Source: Desulfuromonadales bacterium
GTDB taxonomy: Bacteria; Desulfobacterota; Desulfuromonadia; Geobacterales; Pseudopelobacteraceae
NCBI GenBank assembly: GCA_016650295.1
Contig: JAENWA010000063.1
Coordinates: 20,084-84,083 of the forward strand
Length of the DNA stretch: 64,000 bases
Direction: 5' to 3'
Positions within the stretch are counted from its first letter, which is position 1, and each line of letters begins with the position of its first letter. Position numbers and translations under genes: made by a program. A model generated the notes under the pieces. The model made no database searches, was not told the DNA's origin, and saw only the letters and a program-made list of their open reading frames with translations. Shown in pieces: positions 25,281 through 35,142 of this stretch.

Positions 25281-26017
25281 TGCGGATACCCGCCGGACAA
25301 AACGATCAAGGCGACTATCTCGGCGATTTCGTTGATGCAGCCGATGATGTCGCCGGTCAGGCCGCCCAGGCGGTTCTGAAAATAGCCCTTGATAACCAGT
25401 GTGACGGCAAAGACGGCCACCAGGGCGATCATGCCCTTGACCGGCAAGGCCAGCAGGCAGGCCGCCAGGGTTATTCCCAGCGCGACGAGCAGGTGTCTGG
25501 CGGCCATGCCCTGGATGATGGCTGCGCCGAGACCGTCCTGGCGGGCATGTTTCGCCCCACCCAGCGCCAGCACTTGGGCCGAGCGTCCCAGAATGGGAAA
25601 GAGCAGCAGCGCCTGCCAGGTGATTCCGGCCGGAACCGCCGCCAGGGCCTGCCATTTCAGCAGAATCCCCAGCACAACCGCCACCGCCCCCGCAGCTCCC
25701 ACGTGGGAATCCTTCATGATTGCCAGAAAACGCTCCCGGCTGCCCCGCGCCGCCAGGCCGTCGCAGACATCGGCCAGACCGTCCAGGTGAAGGGCGCCGG
25801 ACACGACCGCCAGGGCAGTGATCAGCAGGGCCGCGGTCAGTGAGCGGTTCAGCCAGGGCTCGATCAGCCAGTTCAGCCCGACCAGCAGCCCGCCGACCGT
25901 CAGCCCGACCAGCGGAAAGCAGGCCGTGGCCCGCCCCAGATCCTCCTTCTGACAGCGAGTGTCACAGGGGAGCGGGATGATGGTCAGGAATTGCAGGGCG
26001 ATCAGGTAGAGGCGCAT
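25277..26017 (-). CDS. cobS: Cobalamin 5'-phosphate synthase CobS
   Basis: This integral membrane enzyme joins adenosylcobinamide-GDP to alpha-ribazole (phosphate), the final assembly step of cobalamin. The 246-residue protein has several helices and the family motif GALHLDGLADVCDGLAA with metal-binding Asp. FKDSHVG-type sequence (MKDSHVGAAGAV) follows. The stop overlaps the pabBC start. Confidence 0.96.
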   Translation of the reverse strand: MRLYLIALQFLTIIPLPCDTRCQKEDLGRATACFPLVGLTVGGLLVGLNWLIEPWLNRSLTAALLITALAVVSGALHLDGLADVCDGLAARGSRERFLAIMKDSHVGAAGAVAVVLGILLKWQALAAVPAGITWQALLLFPILGRSAQVLALGGAKHARQDGLGAAIIQGMAARHLLVALGITLAACLLALPVKGMIALVAVFAVTLVIKGYFQNRLGGLTGDIIGCINEIAEIVALIVLSGGYPQ

Positions 26018-26035
26018 AGTATGTTCCGGGACTCG

Positions 26036-26086
26036 GGATTCGGGATCAGGGATCAGGGATCAGGGATCAGGGATCAGGGATCAGGG
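26036..26086. repeat. GGGATCA heptamer tandem repeat between cobT and cobS
   Basis: At least five copies of the 7-base unit GGGATCA follow each other, then the tract decays into CCCTGTTCCCTGTTCC. It resembles the heptamer tract at 9645-9737, with a different unit. Confidence 0.9.
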
Positions 26087-26127
26087 GAGATTAAAGGTTT
26101 TTACCGTTCCCTGTTCCCTGTTCCCTT

Positions 26128-27177
26128 TTAACGGCTTACTCCGGCTTCATCAAAAGTTGCCATCTCTTTCAGCACTTTCACCCCCGCATCGATCAGCCCC
26201 ATGGCCAGGGCCGCGCCGGTACCTTCACCGAGACGGAAATCAAGATCCAGGATCGGCCGGGCTCCGATCCGCTCCAGCATGAAGCGATGGCCGATCTCCA
26301 CCGACTGGTGGGCGACAAAGATGTAGTCGCGCACATTCGGGTGCAGCTCCGAGGCGATTAGCGCTCCGGCGGTGGATATGAAGCCGTCGATGACCACCGG
26401 GATCGAGTTGGCGGCGCAGCCCAGCACAAGGCCGGCGATGGCGGCGATCTCCAGGCCGCCGACCTTGGTCAGCACATCCAGCGGGTCGGCCGGATCGGGC
26501 CTGTTCAGGGCCAGACCCTGTTCGATGACGCGGATCTTGTTCTCCAGGGCGGCGTCGTTGATGCCGGTTCCGCGATGGGTCAGCTCCCGCACGGTCAGGC
26601 CCGAGATGGCGGCGATCATGGCCGATGACGGGCTGGTATTGGCGATGCCCATCTCGCCGGTGCCGACCAGGCCGACGCCCTCGCTCTTGCACTGATCGGC
26701 CAGGTCGATGCCGACCTTGAGCGCGGCCAGGGTTTCTTCACGGGTCATGGCCGGTCCCGTGGCAAAGTTTTGCGTGCCGCGGGCGACCTTGCGGTGAATC
26801 AGCCCGGCGCAGCCTTCAAAATCATGATCAACCCCCACATCCACTACCCGCACCTCGGCCCCGCTGTGGCGGGCCAGCACATTGACCCCGGCCCCGCCCC
26901 GCAGGAAGTTGAAGACCATCTGGGCCGTGACCTCCTTGGGATAGAGGGAAACCCCTTCCTCGACGATGCCGTGATCTCCGGCAAAGGTGAAGATCACCTT
27001 TTTGGAGAGATCAGGCTGCACGCTTCCACTGATGGCAACCACACGGCGGGCGAATTCCTCCAGCCGTCCCAGCGAACCGGGCGGTTTGGTCTTGTTGTCC
27101 AGCCGGGCCTGGGCCTGGGCCAGCAGCTCCGGGCTGACCGGATTGATACGGGCGAGGGTGGTTTGCACGATGTCCAT
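26128..27177 (-). CDS. cobT: Nicotinate-nucleotide:dimethylbenzimidazole phosphoribosyltransferase CobT
   Basis: CobT activates the lower-ligand base by forming alpha-ribazole phosphate. The 349-residue length is standard. Visible motifs: [11 protein letters not shown] at the N-terminus, [36 protein letters not shown] and the C-terminal [13 protein letters not shown] with the catalytic Glu. It lies between cobU and cobS. Confidence 0.97.
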   Translation of the reverse strand: MDIVQTTLARINPVSPELLAQAQARLDNKTKPPGSLGRLEEFARRVVAISGSVQPDLSKKVIFTFAGDHGIVEEGVSLYPKEVTAQMVFNFLRGGAGVNVLARHSGAEVRVVDVGVDHDFEGCAGLIHRKVARGTQNFATGPAMTREETLAALKVGIDLADQCKSEGVGLVGTGEMGIANTSPSSAMIAAISGLTVRELTHRGTGINDAALENKIRVIEQGLALNRPDPADPLDVLTKVGGLEIAAIAGLVLGCAANSIPVVIDGFISTAGALIASELHPNVRDYIFVAHQSVEIGHRFMLERIGARPILDLDFRLGEGTGAALAMGLIDAGVKVLKEMATFDEAGVSR

Positions 27178-27227
27178 TTTAGCCTCTTCAATTTTGATTT
27201 CGAGTAATTATTCAGCACGATATAAAC

Positions 27228-27316
27228 AGATTGTCATTCCCGAGGGTTTAATCGGGAATCCAGACTTTAAGGTCTTGGATCCCCGATAGAATCATTCGGG
27301 GATGACAGACTTTTTC
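27228..27316. repeat. Dispersed inverted repeat (GTCATTCCCGA type) between cobU and cobT
   Basis: GTCATTCCCGA at the left and TTCGGGGATGACAG at the right are inverted copies, with internal GGGAATCCAG/TGGATCCCC arms. This is a MITE-like intergenic element family common in this lineage. It sits inside the cob operon. Confidence 0.75.
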
Positions 27317-27359
27317 AAGTGGCTCTGATTGTGCTGAATAGTTACAATTTTAATCGGTC

Positions 27360-27893
27360 TTATTTCAGCTTCAATGGTATCCCGCTGGCCAGCAGCCAGG
27401 CTTCGTCAGCTGCCGCCGCGATGATCTGGTTGGCCTGGCCGGCCAGGTCGCGAAAGACGCGCCCCAGGCGGGATTCCGGCACGATGCCCATGCCGACCTC
27501 GTTGGTGACGATGATGACCGGGGTCGTCATGTTGCGCAGGGTCTCGCCCAGCTGCCGGACCTTGTCCAGGATGACATTCTCCAGTCCGTCATCCTGTTCA
27601 TCACCGGCCAGCAGGAGGTTTGTCAGCCAGAGGGTCAGGCAGTCCAGCAGGATGACACTGAAGGCCCCGTCATAGATTTTCAGGGTCATGGCCAGTTCCA
27701 GCGGCTCCTCAATCGTGTGCCATTCGTCGCCACGACGCAGCTGATGCTTTTTGATGCGTTCGCCCATTTCGCAATCCAGTGACTGGGCCGTTGCCAGATA
27801 GCAGAGGTCCGGTCCGGTCTGGCGGGCCAGATGTTCTGCAAACCTGCTCTTGCCGCTGCGGGCGCCGCCGGTTATGAAGATTGTTCGTGGCAT
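27360..27893 (-). CDS. cobU: Adenosylcobinamide kinase/guanylyltransferase CobU
   Basis: CobU phosphorylates adenosylcobinamide and adds GMP. The 177-residue protein has the P-loop GGARSGKSRFAE at residues 7-18, the guanylylation His in HQLRRGDEWHTIEEP, and VTNEVGMGIVPES. It is the first gene after the cobalamin riboswitch. Confidence 0.97.
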   Translation of the reverse strand: MPRTIFITGGARSGKSRFAEHLARQTGPDLCYLATAQSLDCEMGERIKKHQLRRGDEWHTIEEPLELAMTLKIYDGAFSVILLDCLTLWLTNLLLAGDEQDDGLENVILDKVRQLGETLRNMTTPVIIVTNEVGMGIVPESRLGRVFRDLAGQANQIIAAAADEAWLLASGIPLKLK

Positions 27894-27943
27894 GGCGTTT
27901 TCTCCTGCCCCGGATAACCGGGATACCTTCTAACGTTCAAATG

Positions 27944-27980
27944 AAAAAGCCCCTGTCCGGAGAGGAACAAGGGCTCGAAG
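27944..27980 (-). terminator. Riboswitch-controlled terminator before cobU
   Basis: On the minus strand AGCCCTTG pairs with CAGGGGCT and is followed by TTTTT. It lies between the riboswitch aptamer and the cobU start and is the likely expression platform: bound cobalamin would favour this stem. Confidence 0.78.
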
Positions 27981-28011
27981 CTGTGCAAACTATCCGGCTC
28001 CGGCCCCTCGT

Positions 28012-28204
28012 TCCACGGAGGTTCCTGAAAGCATCGGCATGGCAGGTTTCCTGGCTCGGGTATCATCCCTTTTCCGCGCCTTCCCACCCAATGGGCAGTG
28101 GCATATTGCGGAATCGGTACTCCCTTACAGTTGCGGGACAGCGAGGGATTTTCACCCTTTTCCCTTTTAACCGCACCCGCTTACGGGCTCGGCACCAGAC
28201 CGGT
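28012..28204 (-). ncRNA. Cobalamin riboswitch
   Basis: On the minus strand the conserved blocks appear in order: CGGTGCCGAGCCCG-like start, GGTGAAAATCCCTCGCTGTC, CCGCAACTGTAAGGGAG, GCCACTGCCCATTGGGTGGG and the B12 box region AGCCAGGAAACCTGCCATG. It controls cobU and, by read-through, cobT, cobS, pabBC and thiC. Confidence 0.95.
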
Positions 28205-28283
28205 TGGTTATCAATTGTAGTGAAGTTTGTAGCAGAGAGGCTGACTGAAAGTCAAAGGGAAAAGCAGGAGAGGGTGTGTCGGC

Positions 28284-28500
28284 TCAGTCACTGTGCCGTG
28301 TGGCGTTGGTGGTTATCTTGAGGATGCTTTCCTGAATTTCTTTGTTGGGGATGGCCCGGTAGGAGTCGAGCAGGAGTTTTTCGGAGGTATCCAGCGGCAA
28401 TACTTCTTCACTGGCCATAAAGAACTCCTGCACCGGCACGGAGATAGCTGCCGCGAGTTGCTGGAACCTCTCAGGGCTCAAAGCATCCTGACCTCGTTCG
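28284..28500 (-). pseudogene. C-terminal fragment of an XRE-type regulator
   Basis: In frame on the minus strand the sequence reads LQKYERGQDALSPERF followed by an acidic tail to a TAG at 28284; this is the end of an XRE helix-turn-helix domain. Upstream the frame meets a TGA at once and the first helices of the domain are missing. A TTG at 28481 would give only 65 residues. The break coincides with a restriction-gene fragment on the other strand. Confidence 0.7.
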
Positions 28501-28504
28501 TACT

Positions 28505-28726
28505 TCTGTAGTTGATTTCATCATCCGCCTGAAGACCGAGCAGGTCACTCCCCTGATACTTGAAACCAAGGGCTTTGATGAACTGGCGGAAGTCAAGACT
28601 CAGGCAGCCCAGCGGTGGGTAAATGCGGTCAATGCTGATGGAACGTATGGTGTCTGGAAATTTGCCATGGCTAGGAAGATCGGTGAGGTTAGGGAGTTAA
28701 TTGAAGGTGCGGCAAGTTCTTCTTGA
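28505..28726 (+). pseudogene. C-terminal fragment of a type III restriction (Res) subunit
   Basis: Plus-strand codons from 28508 read VVDFIIRLKTEQVTPLILE, then KGFDELAEVK, AQRWVNAVNADGTYG and W-K-F-A to TGA at 28724-28726. This matches the C-terminal nuclease end of BPTD_3080/type III-like restriction enzymes, including the LILETKG catalytic strand. There is no start codon and the rest of the gene is missing. It abuts the truncated XRE gene, marking a deletion scar. Confidence 0.7.
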
Positions 28727-28758
28727 TCATAATCGAACAATAAACTCTATCAACAAAA

Positions 28759-28803
28759 GACAAAGGCCCCATGCCGTAAAGCATGAGGCCGTATTCAAGT
28801 CCC
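28759..28803. repeat. Direct repeat with hairpin (copy 1), likely terminator of hicBA
   Basis: GACAAAGGCCCCATGCCGT then AAGCATGAGGCCG is repeated at 29648-29692 with few changes. The GGCC...GGCC stem with a T-rich tail on the minus strand can terminate hicBA. Confidence 0.75.
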
Positions 28804-28878
28804 CCGGCAGCTTGTCATCGCAGTGCCAAGGGGCTGCAACCTTGCGGTAGTCTCACAAGCCCGATTTATCGGGAACAA

Positions 28879-29094
28879 TCAAGATTCAAAATCGTTCCGC
28901 GACAATCCTGACTGTCTTACTATTGAAAGAAAGGTTCCTATCGGAATTTCCCGCTTTCCGGCAGGAACAATGACCGTCGATGCACCGTTGTAAAACTTCT
29001 TGTGACTGCCACTTTGCGAAACCTCGTAAAACCCGTGCCGCAGTAAAACTGCTATGATATACCGCGAAGAGTAAAGTTTAGGCATTGACTGCAA
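28879..29094 (-). CDS. hicA: HicA-family mRNA interferase toxin
   Basis: The 71-residue protein has the HicA dsRBD-like pattern: LLRHGFYEVSQSGSHKKF with the catalytic His, VIVPAGKREIPIGT and SIVRQSGLS. It overlaps the end of hicB by 17 bases if the first Met is used; a Met three codons in is also possible. It would cleave mRNA when not bound by HicB. Confidence 0.85.
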   Translation of the reverse strand: MQSMPKLYSSRYIIAVLLRHGFYEVSQSGSHKKFYNGASTVIVPAGKREIPIGTFLSIVRQSGLSRNDFES

Positions 29095-29296
29095 TCTCTC
29101 CGATCAGAGCATTGCCCACAGCGTGAAACAGCAGTCTGTTATCCGGCAAATCTTCTTTGAGATATAACTCAACAGCGTCGGCAAGGTTTTTAACGGCTTC
29201 ATCGATAGTCTTGCCAAAACTGGCGACGTCTACATTCAGACATTGCGAAACGTAATATTTGTCTTCCTGGTAAACAACATATTTAAATGCAGTCAT
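29078..29296 (-). CDS. hicB: HicB-family antitoxin
   Basis: The 72-residue protein has a partial RNase H-like HicB fold (YVVYQEDKYYVSQCLNVDVASFGKTIDEAVKN begins it; the CLNVDVASFG part is diagnostic) and LADAVELYLKEDL. It lies upstream of hicA, the less common gene order. It lacks a C-terminal DNA-binding domain. Confidence 0.82.
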   Translation of the reverse strand: MTAFKYVVYQEDKYYVSQCLNVDVASFGKTIDEAVKNLADAVELYLKEDLPDNRLLFHAVGNALIGEIAVNA

Positions 29297-29347
29297 TGGT
29301 TTCTCCTTGTTTATCCCGGACTGCGGGAGGAATCGGGAGTTTCACGG

Positions 29348-29566
29348 TCAGTGAAAGACGCCGGTTACCATCTTCCGGGACTCTTCCAGGTGTTCCGGTG
29401 ATACACCAAAGCAGTCGTCGATCACCGAAAGAAGTTCTTCAGGTTCGATACGCATCCTGCGGATGGATTTACCGTGGAAAAGATGTTCGTGCTGCGCCCA
29501 CTCCGGGTACTTGTGGGTGTAGGAGGTCAAGTACGCTCCGGTTTCATATATACAAGTATACTCCAA
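29348..29566 (-). CDS. Small hypothetical protein
   Basis: A 72-residue frame begins at a TTG with no clear SD. The sequence is acidic toward the C-terminus (EPEELLSVIDDCFGVSPEHLEES) and not low-complexity, so it may be real. No family was recognised. It lies just upstream of hicBA on the same strand. Confidence 0.35.
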   Translation of the reverse strand: MEYTCIYETGAYLTSYTHKYPEWAQHEHLFHGKSIRRMRIEPEELLSVIDDCFGVSPEHLEESRKMVTGVFH

Positions 29567-29911
29567 AACGAGCTTTCTTATAGCATGTTATCCAATAATG
29601 TCAATTCAGGATGATTCGGGGCAAAAGCCATAAACGCCATCAAAAACGACAAAGGCCCCATGCCGTGAAGCATGAGGCCGAATTCAAGTCCCTTGGCGGT
29701 TTGTTATCGTCTTCATTACGCCGCCTTCAGCATGACCACGTTTTCCAATTCCTTCCGGTGGCTTCGTTCGGCATGCTCATATCATTTCCTCGCTTAAAAT
29801 TGACGTGTGTTTGTCGGCAAAAGATTTGATCACAAGCGGAAGTGTAGTGTGTGGCGTGACAGGGGTCAAACAGAAATTTATACCTGTAGAGAAGTTGGTT
29901 GTTCACGGCTC
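29567..29911. other. Intergenic region with direct-repeat copy 2 and a gene remnant
   Basis: It contains the second copy of the GGCCCCATGC hairpin repeat (29648-29692). To its right, the minus strand reads ERSHRKELENVVMLKAA to a stop at about 29717, which looks like the C-terminal tail of a lost gene. I see no intact gene here. Confidence 0.45.
29648..29692. repeat. Direct repeat with hairpin (copy 2)
   Basis: Nearly identical to 28759-28803, 889 bases away. The pair brackets the hicBA module and could have served for recombination. Confidence 0.75.
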
Positions 29912-29957
29912 TTGACAGTCGTAATTCCTTACATTATCATAAAAACGTAAGGAATTA
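29912..29957 (+). promoter_or_regulatory. Promoter and operator of the second vapBC
   Basis: TTGACA at 29912-29917 and TATCAT at 29935-29940 have a 17-base spacer. TAATTCCTTAC (29922-29932) and GTAAGGAATTA (29947-29957) are perfect inverted repeats flanking the -10, a fitting VapB operator. Confidence 0.75.
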
Positions 29958-29971
29958 TGTTGGGAGGTCAC

Positions 29972-30205
29972 ATGAACTCAACCGTAACGGTAAAATATCA
30001 AACCACCATTCCAAAAGCTGTGCGGGAACAACTCGGCATTGCTATCAATGACTCCCTGGAGTGGATTGTCGAAAAGGGTAAGGTGTTTGTCCATCCCGTT
30101 CATAACAATTTTCTCAGTTATCGTGGAAGTGTGAAAACCGGAGTTGGGGATATTGCTGCCGACATCCAGTCGGCACGAGAGGACCGGATGGAGAAGTACC
30201 GGTGA
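29972..30205 (+). CDS. vapB: AbrB/MazE-type antitoxin VapB
   Basis: ATG at 29972 follows GGGAGG and starts the AbrB domain (NSTVTVKYQTTIPKAVREQL). The 77-residue protein has a C-terminal tail rich in charge. The toxin gene overlaps its stop codon (GTGA). A palindromic operator spans the promoter. Confidence 0.88.
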   Translation: MNSTVTVKYQTTIPKAVREQLGIAINDSLEWIVEKGKVFVHPVHNNFLSYRGSVKTGVGDIAADIQSAREDRMEKYR

Positions 30206-30612
30206 AAAAATACATTATTGACACCAATGCCCTTATTTCTTTTGTTACGGATAGAAACCCGTCCCAGCAGGAAATTGTTGCCCCACTTTTTGAAGCAGCT
30301 TCCCGCTTGAAGTGCACCCTTGTATGTCATCAGTTCGTATTGACCGAATTTGTTTTTGTCATGGACAAAGTGTATGGAACGCCAAAAGAGAACATCAACG
30401 CCATGCTCCACGACTTTATTACTATGCCGGGTGTTGAGGTTTACCAGCAAACTGACTTTAGTGCCGTGCTCTCCTTCTGGCCGTCCAAAATTTCGGATTT
30501 CGGCGATGCACTTATAGCCGCGACAGGAAAAACGATGAAGGGAGCCACCATAGTTACTTTTGATATAAAGTTTAAATCAGCTTTGAAAAAGCTCGGTCTA
30601 GACTCACTGTAA
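30202..30612 (+). CDS. vapC: PIN-domain toxin VapC
   Basis: The GTG start overlaps the vapB stop. The 136-residue protein has IIDTNALISF with the first PIN Asp, the Glu of FVLTEFVFV, ISDFGDALIAAT and IVTFDIKFKSA, so all four acidic positions are present. It should be a site-specific ribonuclease. Confidence 0.87.
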   Translation: MKKYIIDTNALISFVTDRNPSQQEIVAPLFEAASRLKCTLVCHQFVLTEFVFVMDKVYGTPKENINAMLHDFITMPGVEVYQQTDFSAVLSFWPSKISDFGDALIAATGKTMKGATIVTFDIKFKSALKKLGLDSL

Positions 30613-30742
30613 CAGGCCGTAATGTCACTATTTCTGAAATGAATGCCGAATGCCATAGATAGCTCAGTACCCGTCCAGCTTCCTCAAGTTGTCAATTCTC
30701 AAGCCGTTTCCCGCCTCCTCAAAAAAATACTTCAGTTACCCC

Positions 30743-30771
30743 TTGATTTTTGAATGGTCGCTGTTTATATT
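30743..30771 (+). promoter_or_regulatory. groE promoter
   Basis: TTGATT (30743-30748) and TATATT (30766-30771) are separated by 17 bases, upstream of CIRCE. This is a housekeeping sigma-type promoter. Confidence 0.8.
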
Positions 30772-30780
30772 CCGGTAGTG

Positions 30781-30807
30781 TTAGCACTCAGCAGATTCGA
30801 GTGCTAA
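30781..30807 (+). promoter_or_regulatory. CIRCE operator (HrcA binding site)
   Basis: TTAGCACTC-N9-GAGTGCTAA is a perfect match to the CIRCE consensus. It sits at the transcription start of groESL, so HrcA should repress the operon. Confidence 0.97.
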
Positions 30808-30858
30808 AATTATCTCGACTTTACAAAGAAGTCACTATACCGAAAGGAGAAAGAAAAC

Positions 30859-31146
30859 ATGAATTTGAGACCACTACAGGATCGCATCATCGTCAAGAGG
30901 GTCGAAGAAGAAACCATGACCGCCGGAGGACTTTTCATCCCCGAAACCGCCAAAGAGAAACCGCAGCGCGGCCAGATCGTGGCTGTCGGCAATGGCAAGA
31001 AAACCGAAGACGGTAAAGTGCTGCCGCTGGATGTCAAGGTTGGCGACACCGTCCTGTTCGGCAAGTATTCCGGTACCGAAATCAAGGTTGACGGCGACGA
31101 TTTTCTGATGATGAGAGAAGACGACATCCTGGCAGTTGTAGAATAG
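30859..31146 (+). CDS. groES: Co-chaperonin GroES
   Basis: The 95-residue protein is standard Gro[18 protein letters not shown], the mobile loop [11 protein letters not shown] and [12 protein letters not shown]. It caps GroEL. SD AAAGGAGA precedes ATG. The gap to groEL holds a GC-rich hairpin repeat. Confidence 0.98.
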   Translation: MNLRPLQDRIIVKRVEEETMTAGGLFIPETAKEKPQRGQIVAVGNGKKTEDGKVLPLDVKVGDTVLFGKYSGTEIKVDGDDFLMMREDDILAVVE

Positions 31147-31250
31147 ATCGGCTTCGCCAAAGGTCCGTCTGCGGCGTTGCCTTCGTCGCGGAACGCTCGA
31201 CGTACATCAAGTACGCCTCGCGCTCCGTTCCTCAGGCGCCTGGCATACGG
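31147..31250 (+). repeat. GC-rich hairpin repeat between groES and groEL (copy 2)
   Basis: It shares TCTGCGGCGTTGCCTTCGTCG, a CGTAC...GTACG hairpin and GGCGCC with the element between hpnJ and hpnK. The centre differs, as expected for an old repeat family with conserved arms. Confidence 0.7.
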
Positions 31251-31315
31251 AGCCTTTTGCTGTGCCGATAGAAATTGATAAAAAAATTATAAAAAAATCA
31301 TACATGGAGGAATAA

Positions 31316-32974
<1,659 letters not shown>

Positions 32975-32986
32975 GCTGTTTACGCG

Positions 32987-33032
32987 CTTCGACTCCGCTC
33001 AGCGCACGATCGTTCCCTGAGCGGAGTCGAAG
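32987..33032. repeat. Inverted repeat of the TTCGACTCCGCTCAG family (copy 2)
   Basis: The same 16-base arms as 12501-12550. The centre is the reverse complement of the other copy, with four bases fewer, so the two elements lie in opposite orientation. Confidence 0.88.
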
Positions 33033-33049
33033 GGAATTTACCCAGAAGG

Positions 33050-33087
33050 AAAAAGGCCGGATGCGAAAGCGTCCGGCCTTTTTTTAT
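33050..33087 (+). terminator. groESL terminator
   Basis: AAGGCCGGATGC and GCGTCCGGCCTT form a strong stem with a GAAA loop, followed by a T-run. Confidence 0.9.
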
Positions 33088-33145
33088 TGCCCGCTTGGCA
33101 GGCTGCGGGTATGATTCTGACAAAGCGAACGTACAGGAGGGTTTT

Positions 33146-33463
33146 ATGGAACTGATCGGAAATGCATTGACCATGAGCGAACTGGTCGCCTACAGCGAGG
33201 GGTCGGTTGTCAGCAAGACGTTGATCGACAAGAAGGTTGGCACGGTGACCCTGTTTTCATTCGATGCCGGGCAGGGTTTGAGCGAGCACATAGTGCCGTA
33301 TGACGCCTTTGTACAGATAGTGGATGGTGAGGCGCAGGTTACGATACAGGGCGCACCGCATACCGTTGCCGCGGGACAGATGATCATCATGCCGGCCAAT
33401 ATTCCCCATGAAATGAAGGCGGTCAAACCCTTCAAAATGCTGCTGGTCATGATCAGGTCATGA
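33146..33463 (+). CDS. Cupin-domain protein
   Basis: ATG at 33146 follows AGGAGG; the frame is open further upstream without support. The 105-residue protein has a single cupin fold: [19 protein letters not shown] and [14 protein letters not shown], with metal-binding His. Its stop overlaps the hemH start (ATGA). Function unknown; a small-molecule or metal-binding role is likely. Confidence 0.85.
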   Translation: MELIGNALTMSELVAYSEGSVVSKTLIDKKVGTVTLFSFDAGQGLSEHIVPYDAFVQIVDGEAQVTIQGAPHTVAAGQMIIMPANIPHEMKAVKPFKMLLVMIRS

Positions 33464-34419
33464 GCATGCCGGAAAAAACAGCCATAGTTCTCCTGCAGAT
33501 GGGCGGTCCGGATTCGCTGGAGGCCGTGGAGCCCTTTCTGTTTAACTTGTTCTCCGACCGGGATATCATCAAGATCGGGCCTGCCTTTCTGCAACCTTTT
33601 ATTGCCCGGAGGATCGTCAAGAAACGAGCACCTAAAAGCGCCGCAAATTACCGGGATATCGGCGGCAGTTCTCCCTTGCTGAAGCTGACGCAAGAGCAGG
33701 CGGCCGCTCTTGAGAAGTCCCTGGGTGACGGGTATCGCTGCTTTGTGGCCATGCGTTACTGGAAGCCGTTTGCCACGGAAACGCTGGCAGCGGTGAAAAC
33801 CGAGGGCATCAGCAGGATCATAGCGCTTTCGCTGTATCCGCACTATTCCCGGGCCACATCCGGCTCCAGTTTCAATGATCTGAACAAAGCGCTGGCGGCT
33901 TCGAAGGCCCGTTTCGAGGTTGTCACAATCCGCCAGTTTTACGACCATCCGCTCTATATCCAGGCCCTGGCCGAAAAGATCGAGCAGGGGCTGGCCGGAT
34001 TTCCCGACCGGTCCAAGGTGCAGCTGTTTTTCTCGGCCCACTCGCTGCCGCAATCGTTCATTACGGAGGGCGACCCCTACCTGGATCACATCCAGGCGAC
34101 GGTCAGGCTCGTGATGGAGCATTTTGAGGGTGTCGCGCACCACCTGGCCTTCCAGTCGCGGGCCGGACCGGTCAAGTGGCTGGAACCCTCCACCGGCGAC
34201 AAGCTGAAAGAGCTGGCCGGGCAGGGACATACAGAGGTGTTGATGGTGCCGCTTTCGTTTGTGTCCGATCATATCGAGACCCTGCATGAAATCGATATCG
34301 AATACCGTGAAGAGGCCCACAAGCTGGGCATCAGCGACTTCCGCAGGATGGAGTCGCTCAACAGTTCAGCGACTTTTATCAGCTGCCTGGCGGACCTGGT
34401 TCATAGCGCGGGGAAATAG
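33460..34419 (+). CDS. hemH: Ferrochelatase
   Basis: HemH inserts Fe2+ into protoporphyrin IX (or coproporphyrin III) for heme. The 319-residue protein has [26 protein letters not shown], the metal-site FSAHSLP with the catalytic His, and [12 protein letters not shown]. It is coupled to the cupin gene. It fits the heavy heme need of a cytochrome-rich organism. Confidence 0.96.
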   Translation: MSMPEKTAIVLLQMGGPDSLEAVEPFLFNLFSDRDIIKIGPAFLQPFIARRIVKKRAPKSAANYRDIGGSSPLLKLTQEQAAALEKSLGDGYRCFVAMRYWKPFATETLAAVKTEGISRIIALSLYPHYSRATSGSSFNDLNKALAASKARFEVVTIRQFYDHPLYIQALAEKIEQGLAGFPDRSKVQLFFSAHSLPQSFITEGDPYLDHIQATVRLVMEHFEGVAHHLAFQSRAGPVKWLEPSTGDKLKELAGQGHTEVLMVPLSFVSDHIETLHEIDIEYREEAHKLGISDFRRMESLNSSATFISCLADLVHSAGK

Positions 34420-34485
34420 CACCGATTTAACAAAACTTCACACGTTACATACAGACAACACTCATTCCCGAGGAGGAAGTTTTTT

Positions 34486-34926
34486 ATGAAAAAGATTTTT
34501 GCAGCAGTAACAGCACTCGCCCTGGCTCTGGCCATTGGTGGCACAGCCCTGGCCCAGTGTCGCAAGGATGGCGGCTGCGGCGATTGCAACCAGGGTGCCC
34601 AGCTCAATCAGGCCGCTCCCGGCGGCACGGGTGCCGCTGACTCTGATCCGACACGCCAGTTCATGCGGAACACCCTGGACCTGCGTCAGGAGATGATGAA
34701 CAAGCGTTTCGAGCTTCAGCGGGAGAATCTCAAGGGCACTCCCGATGCAAACAGGATCGCCGCACTCAAGGCAGACGTCAGTGTGATTCAGTCCAGGATC
34801 AACGAGATCCGGGTACAGAGCGGTCTCCCCGAAACCGGCAAACGTGACGGCGAGTGTTTCAAACCGGACGGCGGCTGTAACAAGCCGGGTGGCGACTGTA
34901 ACGGAAAACCCTGTTGGCAGAAGTAG
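34486..34926 (+). CDS. Periplasmic ZraP/Spy-like metal-binding protein
   Basis: The 146-residue protein has a signal peptide ending ALA|Q and a helical core (RQFMRNTLDLRQEMMNKRFEL with ENLKGTPDANRIAALKADV) like the CpxP/Spy/ZraP family. Cys-rich tails on both sides (CRKDGGCGDC; CFKPDGGCNKPGGDC) would bind metal. SD GAGGAGG precedes ATG. The role is probably periplasmic metal or envelope-stress handling. Confidence 0.78.
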   Translation: MKKIFAAVTALALALAIGGTALAQCRKDGGCGDCNQGAQLNQAAPGGTGAADSDPTRQFMRNTLDLRQEMMNKRFELQRENLKGTPDANRIAALKADVSVIQSRINEIRVQSGLPETGKRDGECFKPDGGCNKPGGDCNGKPCWQK

Positions 34927-35142
34927 CAGAATCCATTGAAGAGAAACGCTCATTCCGATTGTTTCCGTAAGCAGTTTTCGAGCATGAATCCGCTCGAAAC
35001 GCAGGCAAGATGCCTACACGTCGCTATGATCTTACTAGTTACTCAAAGCGTTGCCTTTGGACCGTTTTTGGCATATAAAATCACGTCTCCCGTTGCCTGA
35101 CGAATGTTTCGGGACAATACCAACCCTATGAAGGAGCTCTGT

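Noticed and set aside
29287..29829. Plus-strand frames of 98 and 72 codons around the hicBA region
   Set aside because: They are antisense to better minus-strand signals and run through the hairpin repeat.
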